From Astropecten irregularis (taxonomy: Eukaryota > Echinodermata > Asteroidea > Paxillosida > Astropectinidae): DNA of 64,000 nucleotides. Position 1 is the first letter of the stretch; each line of letters starts with the position of its first letter. Below the pieces are notes generated by a model, which made no database searches, had not been told where the DNA came from, and saw only the letters and a program-made list of their open reading frames with translations. This document shows, in pieces, positions 21,898-32,009 of this stretch. Made by a program: the position numbers and the translations under genes. The stretch lies in assembly GCA_963971285.1 (NCBI GenBank), contig OZ020248.1, positions 25,409,764-25,473,763 on the forward strand, read 5' to 3'.

Positions 21898-22405
21898 CTA
21901 TCATGGAGAAATCAAAAGCAAACATGTTGACTGTTTACACGCAACGCCACGATACAAATTACATGTTTGTTTGTTTGTTATGATTGCCTCCACAGACACC
22001 TCCACCAGGACAGAAATTGGAACATCAAAATCAATGTTCTTTTCATGAAATATTGGAAAGTTATAATGAAAATCAAGGTTGGTGACCCAGACTATATACA
22101 CCAGATGATAATGCCTATAGTGCGAATAAATCACAGGGAAGATGTTATCATCATTGTCAGTCAAGCAACATGTTTTGTTGTTGTACTTTAATTGCAAAGG
22201 AACCCTTTAAAACATTATTGCAAATGCTTTCGAATATTTTTACCCGCGCCTTGAGCCGCGCGTACCCCCATACACAATAAGCAATTATCTAATTTTGAAC
22301 TACACTGTATGGGCGCTCCCCGTTTTCTGCCACACAATAAACTGCTGCAATAAATTCACAAAAGTAGGCCATATTATCTCAATTGATTAAGTTCAATTGA
22401 TTTAC

Positions 22406-22519
22406 CATGAGTTTCACACTCTGCTCCAGTGTAATGCATCAGACATGTACAGCTATAGGAGGAGCCACTTTGACTTTTGCAAATGCCATTATTCTGACAC
22501 GGGTTGGAGACGCATGTAC
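22406..22519 (-). CDS. Gene A exon 4, EGF-like domain 2
   Basis: A 114-nt phase 1-1 exon (acceptor CATGTCAG, donor CATG|GTAAATC). It encodes a full EGF-like module with six cysteines: TCVSNPCQNNGICKSQ, then SYSCTCLMHYTGAECETH. EGF modules mediate extracellular protein contacts. There is no calcium-binding D-x-D/N-E signature at the start. The copy B equivalent is broken (49059-49169). Confidence 0.85.
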
Positions 22520-22655
22520 CTGACATGAAGAAATGAAAGAAAGGCAAGATCTGAATGAACGCCTTTACGACTATGCCTGTGGCTCAATGTGTTTCCATTA
22601 ACTATACTCGTACCTCATCAGTGGAGTCAAGCTATACTCACTGACTGCCGTAGCC

Positions 22656-23045
22656 TTAAAGGCATTGCATACGTTTGGTAATGACTCTGAAAATTTATGG
22701 CAATAAAAACTTACTTGGTGAGAAGTACAGCTGCTTTGGATAGCATAATGCATATTGAGAAACGTTCAATTCGAAGTACCGCGGTTATGGAAAAATATGT
22801 CACTTTTTATCTCCAAAAATTATGAATCTGAGAAGCGTTATGGCCGTAACGCTTCTCAGCTATTGACTAACTGTTATCTGGCGTGAAATAACCGCTCTAG
22901 TTTGTCGCCAAAATCTCACAAACGCTACCACCTTTTGAATTGAAACTTTCACAGGTTAGTTTTATGGTATATACATGTATATACAATTATATTGGTTTGA
23001 AACAAACAATAGGCTCAAATTACCAAACGTATGCAATCCCTTTAA
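22656..23045. mobile_element. TTAA element of 390 bp, copy A only
   Basis: Begins TTAAAGGCATTGCATACGTT and ends with the inverse ACGTATGCAATCCCTTTAA. Copy B shows a single TTAA in GTAGCCTTAAACAG at the corresponding place (about 49333). Inside is a 13-bp-arm hairpin, CTGAGAAGCGTTA / TAACGCTTCTCAG, at about 22830-22861. This is clean filled/empty-site evidence for TTAA-targeted insertion. Confidence 0.85.
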
Positions 23046-23425
23046 AAACGGTGGAAAAAATCCGCATCTCATAATATTTGTAAACGCTCTTTTTTTGTAC
23101 AAGCATTTCTTCAATTCTGTTATATAATCTTGCTATAAAGACTTGGCTATACAAATATATCCCAATAATTTGGACTGTTTATTTTGCGAGTCTTTCTAAA
23201 GTCAATGCCTGGAGCCCAAACATCGCTCGTTCTTGCCTCGCGGCGAATAAATATTAAATATTCATGCCTGTATTTTCCTGAAAATTGTGGAGTGTTTCGC
23301 AGTTGATGGCGGTGTGAGTTTTGACTTTCTGTGGGGCAACTTGTGCAGCTGCATGAGTAGTTTGCAGAAGTCAGATTCCAAAGGCGGAATATTAAATGAT
23401 TGGATGATGGCTAATTTACGTTCAC

Positions 23426-23536
23426 CTGAATTTTGGCAGCTGTCTCCACTGTAACCCGATGGACACTGACATACGAAGGTACTTCCATCCTCAGCACTGC
23501 AGGTTCCTCCATTGCATGGAATAGGGGTACACGGGT
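23426..23536 (-). CDS. Gene A exon 3, EGF-like domain 1
   Basis: A 111-nt phase 1-1 exon (acceptor TTTCCACTGCAG, donor TTCAG|GTGAACG). It encodes DPCTPIPCNGGTCSAED, then [20 protein letters not shown] with all six EGF cysteines. Copy B has the same exon with one additional codon (49715-49828). Confidence 0.88.
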
Positions 23537-23539
23537 CTG

Positions 23540-24760
23540 CAGTGGAAAGCGAGAATATAATGTGATCAGTGACAAGCGATTATTCGGATCAGAGAGTTCG
23601 GACATGATTCTTACCGATTCTTTCTTTCTTGCATTTTGTTTTTTACCGGGGAATCTTTGATGATAACACAACCATCACATTCCTTGAATCTGTTCACAGA
23701 TTGCATTTGTTTCAAACAATTTGAATGATTTCACCCTGAAAATGTTTACACCTTTTCGCCAAACAGTCAGACATTATTAATTTTAGCTTATTGTATTTTT
23801 GCCTTTACTTCATTTAAAGAAAAGGATTCAATGGCATGTTGCCAACAACCTGCAGTCAGTTATTGTTACCCTCACCGACAACCGTAGCCTTACATGGTAA
23901 TTTTTTTGCAGCTCAGGATGTTTGTAAACGCTAATTAAATTGTACAAGCAGTTCTGGTGTATAGGTCTTGCTAGCCTTGCATACAAAAATATCTCCCAAT
24001 AAATTTGGCCTTTCAAAATGTTTACCATTTTTTTCCAGACAGAAAAGCAATATTTTGTCTCATTTACATGGTACTGTCTTATCGTGGGGTTGGCTGACTG
24101 CTGGACTTTTGTGCGCGACAGTGCGCAAAATGAAACAAACAAAATGGTTATAATAGGCTATATAAACAAGGACAAAATGAAAACCAAACCGCTTCCAAAC
24201 AAAGAAACAGATAAACAGACAAACAGACATATAAATAGACAAGCAGATACCGCTACGAAAGGCAGTCGGGGTGACAGACACTGACAGACAGCCAACCAAC
24301 TCCCTTAAAATGCATCTGTCCAACTCATTTTCTATATTATCATGCCTAGATGTGAACGGAAATTTCCATACACAACCATGGACTGTTCAGTTGTTGCAAA
24401 TTAGCAAATGAAGTCAATCTGTCAAGCTGACAGTTTATTGAATTATTATTATATTGCTGCAAGAGCGGTAATTGATTGTTTACATGTATTTCAATGAGAC
24501 GGGTGTAATTATCGTCCAGTTTTTAAATCATTCATCGCTTTGAGCTGCGCTGTTGGTCATGATGGATATATGCTTATCAATGAGGTGTGCTTCATTTGTA
24601 TTCAGAGATCGTTACAAATTCGCGTATTTTGCATATACATGTACATGTACTTACTTGGTATATGCTTTGTTATCGTGAAGTGCATTCACATAGCTGTTTA
24701 AACTAACCAAACTGCCCGTCGCTTTCACTGCGTATTTCTTCACTTTGTTCTTGGCCCTCA
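23540..24760. other. Intron DNA across the right edge of copy A
   Basis: No exon seen. Similarity to copy B becomes patchy after 23660 and ends near 24623. Contains a short run of AACAGACAAACAGAC-type repeats near 24206-24250. Confidence 0.4.
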
Positions 24761-24763
24761 TGT

Positions 24764-24871
24764 GTGCCGTCTGTAACTACGTTTCCCCGTTCTGGGCCTC
24801 TTTCTTCAAATGCTTCTTATCCCCCAAAATGTTCGTGCATCATGGCCCTGCTTTCGTATAGCTCCCCATCT
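24764..24871 (-). repeat. Dispersed repeat, inverse copy at 55150-55260
   Basis: The minus strand contains GGGCCATGATGCACGAACAT and AAGAAGCA..GA words that recur on the plus strand near 55187-55225. It may be the 3' part of an unidentified mobile element. There is no frame that I can name. Confidence 0.5.
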
Positions 24872-25238
24872 TTAAAGGTAATATCACACTTTGGTTTTTA
24901 TCAAAGAAATACAGACTCATGGGCACAAATATCAAGACAGATACAGTAACAGTCATCTGTGAAAATTTCAGTCCCTTAGGGTGCCCACTTTTTGAGAAAA
25001 CAGTGAAAAACACCCACAGCATTTCTTAAGTCTTTTCTCTTTTATTTTTGTTCTTTTAAAAGATCAAGCAGATTTTCGGTCGTTGTTTTACTAATTTCTG
25101 GATAAATACACCATTTCAGGTGGAAACATTTTAACGGTATATGTTTCTACCACCATCATCTTCATACCCTGTAAGTTATACGTAAATCCGTGAACATTTC
25201 TGTTTTGGTTTCTTACCAAAGTATGATACTACCTTTAA
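24872..25238. mobile_element. TTAA element, subfamily 1, 367 bp
   Basis: From TTAAAGGTAATATCACACTT to the inverted end AAAGTATGATACTACCTTTAA. It has the same overall length (367 bp) as the copies at 3428 and 26353. Body words AGTGCCCACTTTTTGAG-like and CACCATCATCTTCATACCCT identify the family. Lies in the long intron between exons 2 and 3 of gene A. Confidence 0.8.
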
Positions 25239-26260
25239 ACAGCACATTCTGGAATTGTCGTGTCGTTTCGAGTGACAATAATTTACAAAACACCGTCGTT
25301 TTACTTCCGCTGACCTGTCTTCTCTTGAGCTAGTCCAATTTCAAAAGGTCATGATTTTATGAAGTTTGGCAACGACTGGGCCAGGATATCAATGATTTAA
25401 AGCCATACCACACTGTCCTTCACCGTTATTTTCTTTCTACAAATACGCCGATATTACTTCAGGGGGTTAATTGTTATTTGAATGATGCAGTGGTGTGTGT
25501 TTTTGTGATGATACACATCACGTGACATAAGCATATCCCATAACTATAATAAACCTGATACGTGTTCTAGTATGTATATGCATGAATATTGTTCGAAAAA
25601 TGTATCTACCTTACCAGAGCCGAGCTTATACATGTACCCTACCGGACCCGCCCTAACCAGAGCTACATAAAGGTCATTCCATGACAGGCCAACGCATAGG
25701 GAGGTCTGCTCTATCAAGCAGGTATTGTTTCAAGAAATTTGAAACTTTTTCTTATCAAAGGTCATTTATTATGTGTCAAAGATCATGGGTATCAAAATCT
25801 TTTTTTTTGTTTTACCTCCAGAACATAATTTTGGTCACTTTGATACAATTTTTGTCCAAGTGTGACCGAGTTTTGTTTATTGCATCAGGAAGGTTGTGTC
25901 AGAACACAAAAATGCCATTATTTGGGGGATGTTGACTACATGCATATCAATGTTAAAAAAATAGCAAGACCTAAGGTCTGGCATGAAATGACCCTCATGG
26001 AAACAGAATCGCTACTACGCAAAAAAAACAAATTAAGAAACCGTTATTTTTTGTCCATACGAATCGTGTTGGGTTTGGTTGGGGTTTGGTTGACATTTCA
26101 TTGGAAACTAGACGATTATTAACGAATGCTCTTGTCAAAAAGTGCATCATGACGGTGTGACGATTCCACTTAAGGATCGAAACGTCGGGTATTCACTCTC
26201 CATTTCGTATAATCCCAAACATTAACTATTAATATTAACCAATTTAGAAATTGTATAGAC
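25239..26260. other. Intron DNA with a Penelope-like relic
   Basis: Mostly unassigned. At 26158-26186 the plus strand carries TGACGATTCCACTTAAGGAT followed by CGAAACGTC, a structured motif also present in altered form at 55506-55534. Such stem-plus-GAAAC motifs are common near Penelope-like elements, where some are hammerhead ribozymes. Here C3 of the core CUGANGA is G, so it would not be an active ribozyme as read. Confidence 0.35.
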
Positions 26261-26352
26261 CACCGTCATCAATACATAACAAAAATACGGTCATATTTTT
26301 GCTATTCGTTCAGTTGCCAGTGACATCAAAAGTATATTACGTGAACTTAACA

Positions 26353-26719
26353 TTAAAGGTAGTATCATACTTTGGTAAGACACCAAAACAGAAATGTTCA
26401 CAGATTTACGTATAACTTACAGGGGAATGAAGATGGTGGTGGTAGAAACATACAGGAAAATTTTTTCCCACCTGAAATGGTGTATTTATCCAGAAAGTTT
26501 AGTAAAACAACGACCGAAAATCTTGTTGATCTTTTAAAAGATCAAAAATAAAAGAGAAAAGACTTAAGAAATACTGTGGCTGTTTTTCACTGTTTTCTCA
26601 AAACGTGGGCACCGTATGGGACTGACATTTTCACAGATGACTGTTACTGTATCTTCCTTGATATTTTTGCCCATGAATCTGTATTTCTTTGATAAAAACC
26701 AAAGTATGATTACCTTTAA
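26353..26719. mobile_element. TTAA element, subfamily 1, 367 bp
   Basis: Starts TTAAAGGTAGTATCATACTT and ends ACCAAAGTATGATTACCTTTAA (inverted). It is inserted in unit 1 of the tandem duplication. Unit 2 has only a short different sequence between two TTAA words at the same place (about 28301-28332). Confidence 0.8.
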
Positions 26720-27260
26720 GGCAACAGTATAATGACGAATGAACCTTGCTCGATACAATGCGCGGGAAGACGGTAGACAAATAATGGACATTTCTTTATT
26801 GCAAATAATGTATAATTAAACGGTACTTTATAGCCATACTTTTCAATAACACTGAAGAGCTTTCGGCACTTTCGATATGATATGATGTATGGTTTCATCT
26901 GACCAAATGCTACAAAACACTCAGGTAAAAAGCACACCATCAAAACACTTTTTGACCACACTCCTAATAAACTTTAAAAATACTGGACAATTTTGAATAA
27001 AGATTAAAATGATACAATACAAAAACATAAATGAACTTTTAAGTAGAATACATATAGCTTTCACCTTTGCACCGACAATTTTTTGTTTTTGTTTGTATAT
27101 TTTTTTATATTAAAAGTGTCCCAGTACCTCTGCATGGTCGTCAATAATTTGTATAAGTTATGAGAGCAGTTACGTACGCAGGTTTTTTTTTTTAAGGTTT
27201 CCTTTCTTTCTTTCAATTGGAAGGTATTATTTACGTTAACCCACAAAGTAGCAGAGCAAC

Positions 27261-27629
27261 TTATGCCCCCTCTCCACACAGGCTACGAATCTCACGAATT
27301 GCCACGAATTGATCAATTATTTTAGGATTCGTGAGGATTCTGTTCTATTCGGGTTAAATTGCACGAATATTTTTTAGGCATCTACTATAAACGATATACA
27401 AGACTCAATAAACAAACGTTGTACGAACGTCAAAAATCAGTTAAGAAAATGCCGGATGCATCTACGAGATTCGCTTTACACCTGCTCTGGTGTGTATTCG
27501 TTTGATTCGTTACAGATTCGTCAGATTCGTATATGATTCGTGATCAAGCCGCAATTTCACGAATCAGTGAAATTGATCAATTCGTGGCAATTTGGGGGGA
27601 ATTGTAGCCTGTGTGGAGATGGGGCATAA
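27261..27629. mobile_element. Inverted-repeat element with CTCCACACAGG ends
   Basis: Ends TTATGCCCCCTCTCCACACA and its inverse (TGTGTGGAGATGGGGCATAA). The interior is rich in the word ATTCGT in both directions. A second copy is at 28855-29213, and partial copies start at about 27632 and 29215. Non-coding. Confidence 0.75.
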
Positions 27630-28854
27630 TAGCCCCTTTCCACACAGGCTACGAATCCCACTAATTGCCACGAATTAATTTTAGCATTCGTATTTGAATC
27701 GTAATCAGTTCTTGAAACTCTGAACTATTTCGTATTTATTCGTATTCAGTTCTTTTAATTCTTGAGCGATCGGGAATTCGTTGCAAAAGTTTTGAGCTGT
27801 TCAAAGTTTTGGCCACGAACTCCCGATTAAAAATATCGTTGTTAAGTCGTAACAAAATCGTTTAATTAAGTCGTTACAAAATGTTTAATTACATTAAACA
27901 TCATGAATATTGATGATTTTTTGGTCGGGAAATAGATAATATGCAAATTAGGCTTGCCCTTCACCGACGTGGATGAGCACTGTATACTCAGTGCTACATT
28001 AAACATCGTTATTGAATCGTGGTTGATTCGTAAGCACCAGGCGCGGTTCTAGAGCCAATATTTTGAGGGGGCTAGAAGAGCCATTATTTTACTTTATCTT
28101 ATCAAAGGTCAATGATTATGTGTCAAAGATCATGGATATCTCCATTTTATGCAATCCGAATTATTAACCATTGATATTAACAAATTTAGAAATTCTATAA
28201 AGCACCGTCAGCAATTTAATTTACATAATAAAAATACGGTCATATTTTACTATCCGTTCAGTTGCCAGTAACATCAAAAGTACATAACGTGAACTTAACA
28301 TTAAGGATTGTCGTACCTTTCTCCATTGTTAAGGCAAGAGTATATGATAAATGCACCTTGCTCGATACAATGCGCGTGACCACGGTAGGCTTAATGGGTA
28401 GGCCTATACATTTCTTCATTGCAAAGAAATATATAATTAAACGGTACTTTATAGTCATACTTTTCAATAACACTAATGAGCTTTTGGTACTATTGATAGG
28501 ATATGATTGATTACTGTATGGTCTCAACCGATCAACATGATACAAAACACTTGGGTAAAAAGCACACCCTGAAAAAAATTGAACAAATTTGAATTAACCT
28601 TAAAATGATACAATAAAAAACATAAATGAACTTGTAAGTAGAATACATATAGCTTTCACCTTTGCACAAATATTTTTTTGTTTTTGTTTGTATATATATT
28701 TTTTTTTAAGTGTCCCAGTTCCTCTGCATGGTCGTCAATTATTTGTATAAGTAATGAGAGCAGTAACGTACGCAGGTTTTTTTTTGAAAGATTTTCTTTC
28801 TTTCTTTCAATTGGAAGGTATTATTTACGTGAACCCACAAAGTAGCAGAGCAAC

Positions 28855-29213
28855 TTATGCCCCCTCTCCACACTGGCTACGAATTTCACGAATTGCCACG
28901 AATCGGTCACTTTTAGGATTCGATTGTATTCGGGTTAAATTGCTCGAATATTTTCAAGGATCTACTATAAACGATTTACAAGACTCAATTACGAATGTTG
29001 TATACGAACGTCCGAAATCAGTTGACGAATCAGCCAAGAATGCCGGATGCAACTACGAGATCTGTTTCATACTTGCTGTGGTGTGTTTGCGTTTGATTCG
29101 TTACAGATTACCATATGATTCCTGACCAAGCAGCAACTTTCACCAATCCCCGTGAAATGTATCAATTCGTGGCAATTTGGGGGAATTGTAGTCTGTGTAG
29201 AGAGGGGGCATAA
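28855..29213. mobile_element. Inverted-repeat element with CTCCACACTGG ends
   Basis: The paralogue of the 27261-27629 element in the second tandem unit, with ends TTATGCCCCCTCTCCACACT and GTGTAGAGAGGGGGCATAA. More diverged. Confidence 0.7.
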
Positions 29214-29479
29214 TATCCCCTCTTTACACAGGCTACCAATCCCATGAATTTCCACGAATTGATCAATTTTAGCATTCGTATTTGAATCGTAATCAGTTCT
29301 TGAAGCTCTTAACTAGTTCGTTTTCAGTTATTTAAAATCTTGAGCGATCGGGAAGTCGTGGTAAAGGTTTTTGAGATGTTCGAAGTTTTGGCCATGAATT
29401 CCCGATTTAAAAAATCGTAGTTAAGTCGTAACAAAATCGTCGAGCAGTCTTTAACATCGTAATTGAATCGTGGTTGATT

Positions 29480-30800
29480 CGTAAGCATTCATGTTTATTC
29501 CTATACCTCATTCGGGGATTCGTGAAATCGCGCGGCTTGGTTACGAATCATAGACGAATCTGACGAATCTGTAACGAATCAAACGAATACACACCAGAGC
29601 AAAGCAAATCTCGTAGATGCTTCCGACATTACCTTAGCTGATTCGTAACTGATTATTGACTTTCGTATAACATTCGTCATTAAGTCTTGTAAATCCTAGT
29701 AGATCCATGAAAATATTGGTGCAATTTAAGCCGAACATAGCCGACTCTCGTGAATCCTAACATTTAATATAAATTCGTGGGATGGTGTTGCTATGACCCT
29801 CCATAGGGCCTCATGAATTACTACCGCATACATTTTACAACATCTGAATAAATTGTGAACAATCATACTGTGATCACGTAACAAAATAATGATATGATGC
29901 CACTGCAGGGTTCTCCCAACGCAGGTTTTTGCAAAAGTGTTTGGGAATTGGTCAAAGATAATTTAGGAAGCCACGACGTAGGGCCCGTCTAAAATGTTGG
30001 GTTTTAGATGCTCTCTGGTGCAATTCAGAGTATTTCAGGGCAATTTTTGATAGCATATGCCATAACATAAAATGGGATTTTTTATTTAGGATGTTACCAA
30101 ATCTGTTTGGAAAAATGAATTTTTCAATATGAAATGGCAAATTGGTTGTCATGCAGTTTTCATTCAAACGCAGGATCAACATAAATAATGATAACGGCAA
30201 ACATTTTGTTAAAAGTACATTGTAAAAATAATTAAAATGTAATAATTTATTAAATAATAATTGAAACTATTTATCATTTGTTCATGTCTTTAAATTCAGC
30301 ATTGAGCTCATTCATCTGAATGGATAACGATAGGCTTGAATACGAACAGATTTTACAACTAAAAAACATTAATAATGACCTTTTAAATCTAAAACACGAA
30401 AAAGCTAAGTGTCTTATAAACAACTTGTCTAATCCAGCGACCCGTTCATAGCCGTGATTTACACGGGTCTTGAAGAAACGCGGCCGTGCAGTCAAACTTT
30501 AATTTCTTAATTTGTAAAATATTGAATTGCATTTTTCAATAAACATGGAATTTCCATTAAATCCAGACGCGACTGTATGGGAGAAAGACACGTATCGGGT
30601 TTGTCCCAAATTTTCACGATGAATTGAAAAAAAAAATTCTTGTATTTTTTTTCCATGTTCAGTTTCTTTTACCTCAAGACGAAATGCCAAATTTTCGAAA
30701 ATGTTGAGGATTGTTCACAGAATGTGTCAGTGGGTTAATTTCGATACGCAAGGTTTATAGTTTGGTATTAATATTATTGGAATCAAAAGTATTCTTCATG
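29480..30800. other. Intron DNA between exons 2 and 3 of gene A
   Basis: The left part is a partial element of the ATTCGT-rich family. A 43-codon plus-strand frame at 30320-30451 (starting MDNDRLEYEQILQLKN, helix-forming, charged) has no supporting context and is probably chance. No EGF-type exons were found here. Confidence 0.4.
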
Positions 30801-30807
30801 AACTTAC

Positions 30808-31026
30808 CTGGTTCGTTACATCCCAAGAACTTTCGAATTTCCACGGGATTGCTGCTGTACAGAAAGGTGTCATAGTAGGTGACTTTGAAGGGTCTACAGG
30901 GAGTGTGATGGGTCAGCCCTCCTACTCGGACCTCAGTGCAGGTGCAGGGGTGTGGTACGGGAATAACCCATCGGTATTGGTTGTGTGAATCAGGGTCCGG
31001 TTCTTGCACTATCCAGCATAGCAGGC
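30808..31026 (-). CDS. Gene A exon 2, unassigned Cys-rich module
   Basis: A 219-nt exon (73 codons), phase 1 at both ends, between TGGCATTACAG and CCAG|GTAAGTTC. It encodes LLCWIVQEPDPDSHNQYRWV, then IPVPHPCTCTEVRVGG, THHTPCRPFKVTYYDTFLY and FLGCNEP, with five or six cysteines including CTC. It follows the signal-peptide exon and precedes the EGF exons, and its ends match their phase. I do not recognise the module. Copy B has no counterpart in the window, so this exon lies outside the duplication. Confidence 0.68.
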
Positions 31027-31154
31027 CTGTAATGCCAACATAAGAATGAGAAATACTAAATGAGGGATTACTACAGGGGCGGATCTAGCTTTTAGGAATA
31101 GAGGAGGGTTGGTTATTAAAACGTCCACTTTCGATGAAAAATTGAGTCGTGAAC

Positions 31155-31390
31155 TGAAGCCGAGTGTACACTGTCAACCATTTTGCGTAACATTTCGGTA
31201 ATCATGTTGCCCAGTTAGAGCAACACACCTGGGCAACACGACTTTGGGCCCTGTGTACACTAGCAACATTTTGGTCAACATGTTACCGAGATGTTGCTGC
31301 GACATGTTACCCAACTCGTTTTGCTCTGTGTACTTTCAGCAACCGAGATTGTTGCCGAAAATTTTGACAGAGTACACTCTGATTGGGTCA
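31155..31390. mobile_element. Inverted-repeat element in intron 1 of gene A
   Basis: Bounded by GAGTGTACACTGTCAACCAT on the left and TTTTGACAGAGTACACTCTG on the right, which are complementary ends. The interior shares ACACCTGGGCAACACGACTT and AACATGTTACCGAGATGTTG with 7545-7735. Non-coding. Confidence 0.65.
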
Positions 31391-31934
31391 GAATCATTAA
31401 GATGGTGGGCCCTAAAAGCTTGTAGAGGGACGTGTAATGAATTAAATTAATTTGGGCACGGGCCCCAATTCTTCCTTTGTAAAAACAATAGATATTTTGT
31501 CGAGAATTTTCAAAAATTATAGGGCAGAAAATTAAGCAAACATAGCGTAAAGCAAATGGTCCAAATCAAGTTTTGTTTGTTCACTTTTCAATGACTCAGA
31601 CAGTTTCCCATAATTATGGTTATTTGATCATGAAATTATCGGGTAATATTCCTGCAGGGCGGCGATGGGCCTATAATTATTCACATTATGCTTGGCCGTA
31701 CGAAATGCATCCGTAGTATTCGTTAGACAACTTCCAATTATTTTTCATGAATACCTGTGTCTTACAGGACGCCTTGGGGTGATTTCTTAAGAATATTTCG
31801 AAGGAGATTATCAGTAGTTGTTGTTCCCAAGCCCAGGCCTACACTTATACTTCAGGAATGTTACACAGAAACTGTATTTACGTTTGGAAGCAAATCCATT
31901 TCTGAGAAACAATATTCAAAGCAATTATATTTAC

Positions 31935-32001
31935 CTTGAGTTTCATGAGCCAGCAGAGCGAGTGGTAACATCACCACAAAGATCTCCACAAAAACACCCA
32001 T
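31935..32001 (-). CDS. Gene A exon 1, signal peptide
   Basis: ATG at 32001 encodes MGVFVEIFVVMLPLALLAHE and TQ before the donor TCAAG|GTAAATAT, leaving phase 1. A hydrophobic core of about 14 residues after the start is typical of a secretory signal. Together with exons 2-9 it yields an exact 395-codon frame. The in-frame region upstream is open for some distance, so the true 5' end of the transcript is not defined. Product: a secreted modular protein of unknown role. Confidence 0.7.
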
Positions 32002-32009
32002 CCTCGATA

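Larger units (their letters stand above)
8532..24623 (+). repeat. Segmental duplication, copy A
   Basis: Collinear, same-orientation similarity to 34539-50444. The left boundary is at TAGTCG (8532 and 34539). The right boundary is near CAGAGATCGTTACAAATTC (24605-24623, versus 50425-50444). Copy A holds exons 3-9 of the secreted EGF gene, an elements-plus-minisatellite array (10380-12310) and several old inverted-repeat elements present in both copies. Copy-A-only blocks are 12603-13488, 15700-18185, 20448-21092, 21218-21474 and 22656-23041. Confidence 0.85.
26260..29480 (+). repeat. Local tandem duplication, two divergent units
   Basis: Unit 1 (about 26270-27870) and unit 2 (about 28198-29440) run in the same direction and share ACCTTGCTCGATACAATGCG, CAGTTACGTACGCAGG-like words, GGAAGGTATTATTTACGT, CACAAAGTAGCAGAGCAACT and CTTGAGCGATCGGGAA. 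Unit 1 has a 367-bp TTAA element that unit 2 lacks. Both include inverted-repeat elements with the end TTATGCCCCCTCTCCACAC. Confidence 0.75.

Noticed and set aside
30320-30451. 43-codon plus-strand frame MDNDRLEYEQILQLKN...
   Set aside because: Short, no family, no splice or polyadenylation support; could be a chance helix-like frame.
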